Positions 22,950-30,020 of a stretch of 31,783 nucleotides of DNA are shown here, piece by piece. The notes under the pieces are model-generated. The model saw only the letters and a list, made by a program, of their open reading frames with translations, had not been told where the DNA came from and searched no databases. The stretch is from NCBI GenBank assembly GCA_023426625.1, contig JAFAAJ010000130.1, forward strand, positions 1 through 31,783. The letters are read 5' to 3'. Made by a program: the position numbers and the translations under genes. Source of the stretch: Bacteroidota bacterium. GTDB taxonomy: Bacteria; Bacteroidota; Bacteroidia; Flavobacteriales; Weeksellaceae. Numbering within the stretch: position 1 is the first letter of the stretch; the number at the start of each line of letters is the position of its first letter.

Positions 22950-24035
22950 TTATTTATAAGAAATTGGTAAGGTATTTTTAGGCTGTTGGTCTAAAGGTAA
23001 AAGAAACTGATCCAATAAAGCTCTTCCGTTTTTGATGTGTGTTTCTATCTCCGGCTTTCTGAGGTCTTCATATTTTCTGAATGCTTCTTCAGGAGTCTGG
23101 TCTTCCAGTAGAAGATTCGTTAATGTGAAAGAATCTTTAAGCGCTGAAGTAACACCCTGACTTGTAAAAGGAATCAGTGGATGTGCGGAATCTCCCACAA
23201 AAACCACATTATTATAGTAGAAAGGATTTAGTTTTTCCAGTTCGTATACTCTCCAGATGTGAGCATTTTCATAGCTTGAACCGTTAATGATGGAGGAAAC
23301 CAACGGATTCCAGTTTCCGAAATGATCCTGCATAAATTGTTTGATGCAATCCGGGGTGTAGTCTTCGTTGATGAAAAACTTGGTAATATCAAACTGGCAA
23401 TACCAAAGGATTTTTGTAGAAGAAAGTTTTAAAACACCAAATGTAAGTCCGCCGTCTTCATGATGGAATTTTAAAAAATTACTTTCAATGTGACGTGCAA
23501 TTTCTTCGTTTTCGATGATGTTCACCACCTCATTTTCCAAAACAGCCTTCATAATTTCATCCTGAAATATTTTTCTTCTTATTCTGCTTCGTGAACCATC
23601 AGATGCTACAATAATATCAGCATCAAGGTAAGAATAATCATCCAGCTGAATTTGTGCTTTATCATCAGCGAAACCTTCAAGGTTCACAGTGGTTTCATAA
23701 GAGATTTTATCGGATGGAATATTTTTACTTAAAATTTCTATTAATGAACTTCTGGATACCACAAAAACATCGTCTAAATCCTTTTCGGAGATGATCTCTC
23801 CGGTGTGGTTATAATGGATGTACTTTTTTAGGAAACTCCCTCTTTCATAAAGATCATTGATGTCTATAATGCTTGAAAGGTGCTCGATTCCTTCTTTCGG
23901 AAGGATAAAACCATGTCCTTTTAAGTCGTTTTGAGTTCTTCTTTCGTAAAGGTGATAGTCAATATTGTTTTTTTCAAGATAATTTGCCATGCTTAATCCT
24001 GAAACTCCTGCGCCTATGATTGCAACTTTATTCAT
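22950..24035 (-). CDS. FAD-dependent monooxygenase (UbiH/PHBH-like)
   Basis: 361 residues. The three flavoprotein-hydroxylase fingerprints are all present: VAIIGAGVSGLSMANYLEK with G8-x-G10-x2-G13 and E31 for the ADP ribose, the DG motif in IIVASDGSRSRIRRK (around 147), and the GD motif in VVFVGDSAHPLIPFTSQGVTSALKD (around 287-312). Family members hydroxylate aromatic or other activated substrates with NAD(P)H and O2. It is short for the group, and no membrane anchor is seen. The substrate is unknown. Middle gene of the operon: 12 bases after the DsbA-like gene and 1 base before the aminotransferase. Confidence 0.9.
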   Translation of the reverse strand: MNKVAIIGAGVSGLSMANYLEKNNIDYHLYERRTQNDLKGHGFILPKEGIEHLSSIIDINDLYERGSFLKKYIHYNHTGEIISEKDLDDVFVVSRSSLIEILSKNIPSDKISYETTVNLEGFADDKAQIQLDDYSYLDADIIVASDGSRSRIRRKIFQDEIMKAVLENEVVNIIENEEIARHIESNFLKFHHEDGGLTFGVLKLSSTKILWYCQFDITKFFINEDYTPDCIKQFMQDHFGNWNPLVSSIINGSSYENAHIWRVYELEKLNPFYYNNVVFVGDSAHPLIPFTSQGVTSALKDSFTLTNLLLEDQTPEEAFRKYEDLRKPEIETHIKNGRALLDQFLLPLDQQPKNTLPISYK

Positions 24036-24047
24036 TTTGTTGATAAT

Positions 24048-24974
24048 CTATTTAATAGTGTTGGAAATCCATAGATCTCCATTTTTGATTTTCTTACGGT
24101 TTAGTTTATTTTCGTTGGAAAGTCCCTGTAAAACTTCCAGTGCTTTTTCAAAAGATATGTTGGACAGAACGGCAAATTCCTGTGTGGTAAGTGTAGGATA
24201 AACGCTGAACAGATATTCCCATTCTGTAGAGTATGCATTTTTCTTTGCGTCCGGTTTTATTTTTTTAACCCTGTTTTCAAAATCTGCATAAGGCTTTGAG
24301 CCATACAGAACATCCAGCATTTCGTCATCTTTTACGAAGATAAGGGTAGGAAACCCTCTTACGCCTATCTGTCTTCCCAGATCAAGATCTTTTTTAAACT
24401 CCAGTTGAGCCGTGGATTCATAATCCTGTTTCCATTGTTCTACGTTTAATTTAGCCTGAGAGACAGCTTTTTCAAGGTGTTCTATTTTGGTGATATTCAG
24501 CTTGTCAAGGAATACCATCTCACGGACGATTCTTAAGAACTTAACAGCTTTGGTTTTATCCTGCATTTGTGCCGCTTTAAAGGCAATAGAAGGAGGGTAA
24601 GAAGAATTAAGCGGGTCTTCCAGCCATACACCACCGTCAATAGGCATTTTGTAATATGGACTTACTTCCTCCCAGTGCAGGGCTACATCGCTTGGTTTAC
24701 TGATCCCTCCGGAATTGTAAATGTCCCATGACGGAAGCAGACCGCCCATTCTGTAATCAATATCAATATAATTGCCGTATTCCAGTTTCAGTTTTCTTAG
24801 TTGAGGTTCTATTCCCCAGCAGGAAGAACAGATAGGATCTGTGAAATATATGATTGTGATTTTGTCTGCTGCTAAATCTTTTAATTGATCAGAAGAGGTT
24901 TCGCCCGTAGGAGTTTCAAGAACTTCACACACGCCTTTTTCATAATCGCAATTTAAAAGAGGATTTTTATTCAT
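24048..24974 (-). CDS. DsbA-family thioredoxin-fold protein with unusual C-terminal extension
   Basis: 308 residues from ATG 24974. The longer frame starting at TTG 25040 is rejected because the promoter -7 box (25008-25015) lies inside it. No signal peptide in this reading, so probably cytosolic, unlike classical DsbA. Redox centre C49-S-S-C52 in YFTDPICSSCWGIEPQL; cis-proline loop GVRGFPTLIFVKD; helical insert between. Two extra cysteines (C9, C16) lie in the N-terminal tail. The layout resembles FrnE/YjbH-type cytosolic relatives. The last about 60 residues (TLTTQEFAVLSNISFEKALEVLQGL, then NKLNRKKIKNGDLWISN) read like a small winged-helix or HTH segment, unusual for DsbA. First gene of the operon. 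Confidence 0.85.
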   Translation of the reverse strand: MNKNPLLNCDYEKGVCEVLETPTGETSSDQLKDLAADKITIIYFTDPICSSCWGIEPQLRKLKLEYGNYIDIDYRMGGLLPSWDIYNSGGISKPSDVALHWEEVSPYYKMPIDGGVWLEDPLNSSYPPSIAFKAAQMQDKTKAVKFLRIVREMVFLDKLNITKIEHLEKAVSQAKLNVEQWKQDYESTAQLEFKKDLDLGRQIGVRGFPTLIFVKDDEMLDVLYGSKPYADFENRVKKIKPDAKKNAYSTEWEYLFSVYPTLTTQEFAVLSNISFEKALEVLQGLSNENKLNRKKIKNGDLWISNTIK

Positions 24975-25007
24975 ATTAGAATTATTTGGGTTGATTAAAT
25001 TAAAGAG

Positions 25008-25040
25008 CAAAGATAAGAATGTAAGTAATGTTATATCCAA
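25008..25040 (-). promoter_or_regulatory. Promoter of the DsbA-like/monooxygenase/aminotransferase operon
   Basis: Minus strand: TTG 25040-25038, 22-nt spacer, TATCTTTG 25015-25008, then 33 nt to ATG 24974. Both consensus elements are present. This sets the start of the first gene. Confidence 0.65.
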
Positions 25041-25121
25041 AGCATAATAATTTTAAGTTAACATAATATTTTGAAAATATAATGATGTTCAATGTGGAGA
25101 TCACATTGGGTTTTAAAAAAA

Positions 25122-25739
25122 TTATTCCGGAGCTTTAAAAATATTGTCGTCTGAATGAAAGCCGGCAACACCTCCGCTTACTGCAAATTTCATAGCAGAA
25201 GCGGCAGTCATTCCAACTACGGGTTTGATGTTTTTTTCTTCAGTAATGATTACCCAGCCGGAAATAGCATAGGAATGAGGAAGATAAACAGCCACATAAT
25301 TGTGTTTTTCCACATCGGCCATTTCTTTTTGTGTTAAAAATCCGATCCTCCAGATTTCGGGATTCTCATTGGTCTTCACCCATACAGGATCATTGAATTT
25401 CTTTTTATCTCCCACGAAAGAGGACATTACATCCTTTGTAGGAGTATAAATATGTTTCACTCCGGGAGTTTTTTCCAGGAGGCTGTCCATTGTGTCAAAA
25501 AAGAATCTCCCAACCACGAATTTGTTTCCCAGATAACCCAAAACAGCGGTTAATAAAATAGTGGAAATAAATACCAATCCCGGAATTTCCTTAGCAAGAG
25601 AAGGGATGAGGTTGTCGATAGAGGTAACAATATACCATATTACAAATATGGTGAGCCCAATAGGACCAATAATAACTAACCCCTGAAAAAAATTCTTCAG
25701 GAAAAAATTGGCGATATTTTCAATGGTCGGTTTTTTCAA
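25122..25739 (-). CDS. DUF502 family membrane protein
   Basis: 205 residues. Two N-terminal membrane helices (FFQGLVIIGPIGLTIFVIWYIVTSI and IPGLVFISTILLTAVLGYLG) are followed by the family's cytosolic beta domain: VGRFFFDTMDSLLEKTPGVKHIYTPTKDVMSSF, then VAVYLPHSYAISGWVIITEEK and VVGMTAASAMKFAVSGGVAG. These are the recognisable DUF502 blocks. The function of the family is not established to my knowledge. It lies 13 bases downstream of miaE and is very probably co-transcribed with it. Confidence 0.92.
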   Translation of the reverse strand: MKKPTIENIANFFLKNFFQGLVIIGPIGLTIFVIWYIVTSIDNLIPSLAKEIPGLVFISTILLTAVLGYLGNKFVVGRFFFDTMDSLLEKTPGVKHIYTPTKDVMSSFVGDKKKFNDPVWVKTNENPEIWRIGFLTQKEMADVEKHNYVAVYLPHSYAISGWVIITEEKNIKPVVGMTAASAMKFAVSGGVAGFHSDDNIFKAPE

Positions 25740-25752
25740 TTTGTTATTTTAA

Positions 25753-26331
25753 TTATCCGTGTATGGTTTCTTTGTTTCCGTATGACTGAATGATCTTTGC
25801 TTCATACTCTAGCCATTCATCCCAACGGGCGTTTACTTTTTCAGGATCTCCCAATTGCCTGGCAAACCCTATAAAAGTGGTGTAATGATTGGCTTCGGAG
25901 ATCATCAGTTCTCTGTAAAACACTTTAAGCTCTTCATCTTTAATGTTTTCTGTAAGAACCTTGAATCTTTCACAACTTCGTGCTTCTATCATCGCAGCAA
26001 AAAGCATTTTGTCCACAATGAGGTCTTCTCTGCTTCCCTGAATAATAAATTTAGCCAGTTCATTTACATAATCATCCTTTCTTGCTCTCCCAAAAGTATA
26101 TCCTCTCTTCTTAATAATTTCATGCACCTGGTTGAAATGATCCAGTTCTTCCTGTGCAATGGCAAGAAGTTCTGTGACAATTTCAGGATATTCAGGGAGC
26201 ATGGTAATAAGCGTAATAGCATTGGTAGCTGCTTTCTGCTCACACCAGGCGTGATCCGTCAAAATTTCTTCTATGTTTCCTTCTGCAATATTGGCCCACC
26301 TTGGATCAGTAGGGAGTTTCAACTTAAACAT
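25753..26331 (-). CDS. miaE: tRNA-(ms2io6A)-hydroxylase MiaE
   Basis: 192 residues, the expected size. MiaE is a di-iron four-helix-bundle enzyme that hydroxylates the isopentenyl side chain of 2-methylthio-N6-isopentenyl-adenosine at position 37 of tRNAs reading UNN codons. Helices carrying the iron ligands: LTDHAWCEQKAATNAITLI (E31 likely), QEELDHFNQVHEI (E61 or E62 with H64), EARSCERF and SEANHYTTFIGFARQ. ATG 26331 begins the usual short N-terminal tail. It is followed by DUF502 in the same unit. Partners MiaA and MiaB are not in the window. Confidence 0.95.
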   Translation of the reverse strand: MFKLKLPTDPRWANIAEGNIEEILTDHAWCEQKAATNAITLITMLPEYPEIVTELLAIAQEELDHFNQVHEIIKKRGYTFGRARKDDYVNELAKFIIQGSREDLIVDKMLFAAMIEARSCERFKVLTENIKDEELKVFYRELMISEANHYTTFIGFARQLGDPEKVNARWDEWLEYEAKIIQSYGNKETIHG

Positions 26332-26487
26332 GACTAAAATTTTCTGTAAATTTAAAACAAATTGACATAAGTAAGAAGATTTATTATTATTTGTGACTTT
26401 ACAATGTTTTTTAAATTATTTATGTGTATTGACAATCTAATGGTATTTTTTTTGATATTATTCATGTAAATATTAAAAAATTAAATT

Positions 26488-26727
26488 ATGGAAACACCAA
26501 CACTTTTAAAAAATAATCTTAACAAGGTTATTATTTTTTTATGTACGCTATTTTTTTCAGGAGTAGTTTTTGCTCAGGATACCGATACGCAAGTTGTTGA
26601 AAACACGACTTCTACTAAAACCACCACCACTACAGAATGGTATACAGATCCGATGTATCTGATTGCCGGAGCTGCAGTGATCATCATTATCATTGCACTT
26701 TTGTCAAGAGCAAGAAACAAAGAATAG
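26488..26727 (+). CDS. Small membrane protein with signal peptide, 79 aa
   Basis: METPTLLKNNLNKVIIFLCTLFFSGVVFAQD looks like a long signal peptide (cleavage after FAQ plausible). A Thr-rich low-complexity linker (ENTTSTKTTTTTEW) follows, then a second hydrophobic helix (MYLIAGAAVIIIIIALL) and a short basic end (SRARNKE). The mature product would be a tiny single-pass inner-membrane protein with a Thr-rich periplasmic part. I recognise no family with confidence. Real-gene support: good leader context, coding-like composition, and a terminator directly after the stop. Confidence 0.7.
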   Translation: METPTLLKNNLNKVIIFLCTLFFSGVVFAQDTDTQVVENTTSTKTTTTTEWYTDPMYLIAGAAVIIIIIALLSRARNKE

Positions 26728-26756
26728 AAAAAACTGCTTATAAAGCAGTTTTTTTT
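26728..26756. terminator. Bidirectional terminator containing a stop codon
   Basis: AAAAAACTGCTT (26728-26739) pairs with AAGCAGTTTTTT (26743-26754), loop ATA. It serves the 79-residue protein on the plus strand. The acyltransferase stop codon (26740-26738) lies at the loop and its last codons form the right arm, so the hairpin is shared by both convergent genes. Confidence 0.85.
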
Positions 26757-27826
26757 CTTAAAAATTCTAAGACCTTCCAGCCTTTTCCATCAATTTCTTT
26801 AAGTCCTTTAGAAATAATAAAGGCAAGGATAACATTAATGATGTAAATAAAGATCATCAAAATCCACCACGGCATTTTTTCTTTCAACGGAACTACGACA
26901 AAATACACTAAAGAGGAGCTGATTCCCTGAGAGAAATAGAAAAAGATCGCATTTTTCCCAATATAGGTAATAAAGCTCTCTTTAGAGATCTTGAGTCTGT
27001 TGTAAAAAACAAATAAAGTCACCAGAGAAAAGAAGGTCCATATAATATAAGGTATCTTCGGTGGGAATTTATTTCTATTGATCTTATAAAAAATCTCACT
27101 GCCGTAATTCCAGAACATCCAGATCAAAGCTACGGCAACCATTCCATATAGGAAAGGGATTGTTTTCAAAGGGATTTTTCTTCCTCTCATCTGATGAGCG
27201 ATTAAAAATACGCAGAGGTAAAATGCAACATATCCCACCTGTCCGGTTGGATAAACCCATGGAAAAATATTAAATATCAATGTTAATGCAGTGCATAATC
27301 CGATAAACCAGTTGATGTGCCTCGGGAAAAATCTGAGAATCAGTACCCCGAAAACGGTCAGGATGAAATAAACTTTTAAATACCAGAAACTTCCCATAAC
27401 GACAGGGAAGGTGTCTGCATTGGTGTATTCGTGAAGATACCAATTGCCCAAAGTCTGCCATTGAGGTTCCATGGAAATAGCGGTTGCGGCATATTTTGAT
27501 CCAAATGTTGAATAAAACTGCTGAAGCCATTCCAGCGAAAAGAAATTCAATCCGAAAACTTTGAAAAAGTAATCGAGGAAAAACAGGAATGTCACAAAGA
27601 TCATGTAGGTGATCTGTAATTTCAGTAACCTGTAAAACGTCTTTTCAATATTGGATCCGGAAGTTATTCCGCTTAAGGCATAAAATAAAGCCACATCAAA
27701 AACCAGGGAGAAAACCCTTACCTCTGCCGGAATATAGAATTGCCCCGACCAGAAAGCAGTATGGATAAATATGATGGAAAGTGTTGCCAGTCCCTTGGCA
27801 AAATCAATATATAAATCTCTGTTCAT
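26738..27826 (-). CDS. Acyltransferase family 3 membrane protein
   Basis: 362 residues with about ten hydrophobic helices, an integral inner-membrane enzyme of the Acyltransferase_3 family (OafA/NodX/WecH type). The N-terminal motif is seen in NRDLYIDFAKGLATLSIIFIHTAF, with R3, D8 and H22 as the residues usually conserved. Such enzymes acetylate or succinylate sugars and other surface molecules. No SGNH domain is fused. The acceptor cannot be predicted from its neighbours. The end of the gene lies inside the shared terminator hairpin. Confidence 0.88.
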   Translation of the reverse strand: MNRDLYIDFAKGLATLSIIFIHTAFWSGQFYIPAEVRVFSLVFDVALFYALSGITSGSNIEKTFYRLLKLQITYMIFVTFLFFLDYFFKVFGLNFFSLEWLQQFYSTFGSKYAATAISMEPQWQTLGNWYLHEYTNADTFPVVMGSFWYLKVYFILTVFGVLILRFFPRHINWFIGLCTALTLIFNIFPWVYPTGQVGYVAFYLCVFLIAHQMRGRKIPLKTIPFLYGMVAVALIWMFWNYGSEIFYKINRNKFPPKIPYIIWTFFSLVTLFVFYNRLKISKESFITYIGKNAIFFYFSQGISSSLVYFVVVPLKEKMPWWILMIFIYIINVILAFIISKGLKEIDGKGWKVLEFLRKKTAL

Positions 27827-27845
27827 TATTATAAAGATGTTCAGC

Positions 27846-27853
27846 CAAAAGTA
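27846..27853 (-). promoter_or_regulatory. -7 box TACTTTTG of the acyltransferase gene
   Basis: Perfect TAnnTTTG on the minus strand ending 19 nt before the ATG at 27826. No -33 TTG at the usual distance. Confidence 0.45.
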
Positions 27854-27885
27854 AATAAACTTTATGAATTACATTAAAATAAAAA

Positions 27886-27908
27886 GAGGTAAAGCAAATG
27901 TTTACCTC
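27886..27908 (-). terminator. Orphan hairpin with T-run on the minus strand
   Basis: GAGGTAAA (27886-27893) pairs with TTTACCTC (27901-27908), 7-nt loop. On the minus strand it is followed by CTTTTTATTTTAA, a terminator-like tail, yet no gene on that strand lies upstream of it. Confidence 0.5.
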
Positions 27909-28120
27909 CCTTCTAATATGTTAATAGTGAATGTTTCTGATTTAATAAAGCTAAAATGTTTTATAACTCCTATGTATAAAGCGTTTAACTGGTTTTTATA
28001 TAAAAAATATTGTTGTTTAATGCTAATATATGAAAAAATACGCTATATGTAAATGTTTTTGATAATAAAAATATTCTAGACATAGTGAATTCTTAATTAA
28101 TTAAAAAAACATGGCGCTGA

Positions 28121-28155
28121 TTGTAAGGTTATTATAAAAATAATTCTTATATTTG
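28121..28155 (+). promoter_or_regulatory. rplU-rpmA promoter, TTG-N24-TATATTTG
   Basis: TTG 28121-28123 and a perfect TATATTTG 28148-28155, spacer 24 (one longer than usual), then 30 nt to ATG 28186. Placement in front of a highly expressed ribosomal operon supports it. Confidence 0.65.
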
Positions 28156-28185
28156 CACCTCGAAATAACTAAAAATTTATAAACA

Positions 28186-28761
28186 ATGTTTGCAATTGTA
28201 GAAATAGCAGGGCTTCAATACAAAGTTGAGCAAGACCAGAAGTTGTTTGTAAACCGTTTGAAAGGAGAAAAAGGAGATTCGGTTTCTTTCGATAAAGTTC
28301 TTCTTACTGTAAACGGTGCAATCACTGTAGGCGCCCCGGCTGTAAACGGTATTACTGTTAATGCTGAGATCTTAGACCATGTAAAAGCTGATAAAGTAAT
28401 CGTTTTCAAAAAGAAAAGAAGAAAAGGTTACAAAGTGAAAAACGGTCACAGACAATCTTTGACTCAAATTCAAATTACAGGAATCACTGGATTTGAAGGA
28501 GGAGCTAAGAAAGCTGCTAAAAAAGAAACAGCAAAAGCAGAAATTCTTTCAGACAGCGCTACTGTTAACTTTGGTGAAGATCATGAATTGAACTATCACT
28601 TAAAGAAAAACGGATTGTCTCAGTCTAAAGAGAACAGAGAAGCTTTAATCGCTTTAGGAAAAGAAGTTAAAGCAGAATTAGGAAAAGATGTTCTTTCTCA
28701 CGAAGAAGTAGATGCTGCTATCGTAAAGAATATCGGAAATTTCAAAGCACTTAATAAATAA
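28186..28761 (+). CDS. rplU: 50S ribosomal protein L21 with C-terminal extension
   Basis: 191 residues; E. coli L21 is about 103. Residues 1-103 are standard L21: MFAIVEIAGLQYKVEQDQ at the start, KVIVFKKKRRKGYKVKNGHRQ with the 23S-binding basic loop, and LTQIQITGI at the end. A Lys/Ala linker (GGAKKAAKKETAKAEI, about 106-122) then leads to an extra helical domain of roughly 65 residues (LNYHLKKNGLSQSKENREALIALGKEV and a second helix pair). Extended L21 proteins are known in Bacteroidota; the extra part is not needed for the L21 fold and its role is open. rpmA follows 15 bases later. Confidence 0.97.
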   Translation: MFAIVEIAGLQYKVEQDQKLFVNRLKGEKGDSVSFDKVLLTVNGAITVGAPAVNGITVNAEILDHVKADKVIVFKKKRRKGYKVKNGHRQSLTQIQITGITGFEGGAKKAAKKETAKAEILSDSATVNFGEDHELNYHLKKNGLSQSKENREALIALGKEVKAELGKDVLSHEEVDAAIVKNIGNFKALNK

Positions 28762-28776
28762 TAATCCACTAATAAA

Positions 28777-29034
28777 ATGGCACACAAGAAAGGAGTTGGT
28801 AGTTCCAAAAACGGTAGAGAATCTCACTCTAAAAGATTAGGTGTGAAGATTTTCGGAGGTCAAGATGCTATTGCCGGAAATATTATTGTTAGACAAAGAG
28901 GTACTCAGCACCACCCAGGTTCAAACGTGGGAATCGGTAAAGACCACACTTTGTTTGCTTTAGTAGACGGTAAAGTAGTTTTCACTAAAAAAGCAAATAA
29001 CAGATCTTTCGTATCTGTAGAACCAAACGCATAA
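28777..29034 (+). CDS. rpmA: 50S ribosomal protein L27
   Basis: 85 residues, standard length. MAHKKGVGSSKNGRESHSKRLGVK is the flexible N-terminal tail that reaches the peptidyl-transferase centre, already starting at Ala after Met, so no processed extension as in Firmicutes. IIVRQRGTQHHPGSNVGIGKDHTLFAL is the conserved body. It forms the standard rplU-rpmA pair. Confidence 0.98.
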   Translation: MAHKKGVGSSKNGRESHSKRLGVKIFGGQDAIAGNIIVRQRGTQHHPGSNVGIGKDHTLFALVDGKVVFTKKANNRSFVSVEPNA

Positions 29035-29055
29035 TCTAAAGCGTTTATAAAAAAC

Positions 29056-29086
29056 AAAATCCTCAGTTTTTAGCTGAGGATTTTTT
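29056..29086 (+). terminator. Intrinsic terminator of rplU-rpmA
   Basis: AAAATCCTCAG (29056-29066) pairs with CTGAGGATTTT (29074-29084), 7-nt loop, T-run through 29086. Confidence 0.88.
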
Positions 29087-29103
29087 ATTTCTGAAATTGT
29101 AAA

Positions 29104-29934
29104 TTATTTCTTAATGAATTTCGAAGTTGCGGTAGTTCCGTTCTGATATTTTACACTAACAAAGTATACCCCGGAGCTTAAATGCTGTATACCAACCTGT
29201 CCTCTGGAACTGTTGTCAGTAAGGACTACTTTTCAGGAACCGTCAAATATGCTGATCTCTGCAATATTTTCCTTAGATACAATGTTTAAAACATCACTTG
29301 CAGGATTGGGAGAAATTTTAAATGCCGCATCTTTTGCCTTTAATTCTGAAACTCCCAAAGTTGCTGAGCTTACTCTAAGATTGTCAACATCTAAACCATA
29401 CCCGTAATCTGCAACACCTTCCAGTGCAATTTGATAGGTTGAAGAAGGATTAGGCAGGTTGATTACCCCGGAATTGATCCATGAAGGAACATTGGTGTCA
29501 AATGTAGCAATAAGAGTCCATGTTCCGGAAGTAGATGTTCTGTAATAGATATTCAAAACATTCTGATCTCCTCCCCAAACCATATTTCTGTAGTAGAAAT
29601 CTAATGTAGGATTGGAAATGCCGGAAAGATCAATAACCGGGCTGATAAATCTCGCAATCGCATCTCTTGTATGGGATCTCGTGTCAAAAACCGCCATCTT
29701 GCTTCCGGCGTAAGCTCCGGTTGCGCCGTAGTATCCTACGCTTGTAGTGGTTTTTATACTCCAGAAAAGTCCACTAGGTACAGAGCTGTTGGTTCCTGCT
29801 ACATATTCACAGACCCATTGTGACTGTGTTGGTGAAGCGTCTTCAAATGTTTCCATCCATGGGAAACTGTTAACTTGTGCAGTTGATAGTCCGGAAATCA
29901 GGACTAAAGAAAGTAAAAGTTTTTTCATAATCAT
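29104..29934 (-). pseudogene. T9SS-secreted protein with an in-frame TGA inside its type A sorting domain
   Basis: The reading frame from ATG 29934 (or 29928, MKKLLLSLVLISGLSTAQ, a clean signal peptide) runs 233 codons to TGA at 29235-29233. The frame continues without further stops to TAA at 29106-29104, and the continued part completes a T9SS type A sorting domain: KISPNPASDVLNIVSKENIA and EISIFDGS before the stop; KVVLTDNSSRGQVGIQHL and SSGVYFVSVKYQNGTTATSK with FIKK after it. One substitution (probably GGA to TGA) explains the break. The N-terminal part is one beta-sandwich of MAM/choice-of-anchor-J type (PWMETFEDASPTQSQW ... GYGLDVDNLRVSS). The truncated product would lack most of the signal for outer-membrane export and should stay in the periplasm. 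Readthrough or a base-calling error are alternatives. Confidence 0.85.
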
Positions 29935-30020
29935 TATTTATTTTTGCTAATGTACTAATTATTCATAACATAATACATTATTTTTTAAGTGATTATGAAT
30001 GTTTTCGTTTAAAATTTAAA

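Larger units (their letters stand above)
27827..28185. other. Intergenic region between the acyltransferase and rplU, 359 bases
   Basis: Holds the acyltransferase -7 box (27846-27853), an orphan hairpin (27886-27908) and the rplU promoter (28121-28155). In between is AT-rich DNA. A 62-codon frame at 27864-28052 (+) has no recognisable motif, overlaps the hairpin, and is considered chance. Confidence 0.6.

Noticed and set aside
24975..25040. N-terminal extension of the DsbA-like protein from TTG 25040
   Set aside because: The extension contains the -7 box and its TTG is the -33 element of the promoter; ATG 24974 is the better start.
27864..28052. 62-codon plus-strand frame in front of rplU
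   Set aside because: AT-rich, no motif, overlaps the hairpin and lies in a promoter region; composition does not look coding.
29939..29946. TATTTTTG on the plus strand beside the T9SS cargo gene
   Set aside because: No plus-strand gene follows it; in AT-rich DNA the octamer is expected by chance now and then.
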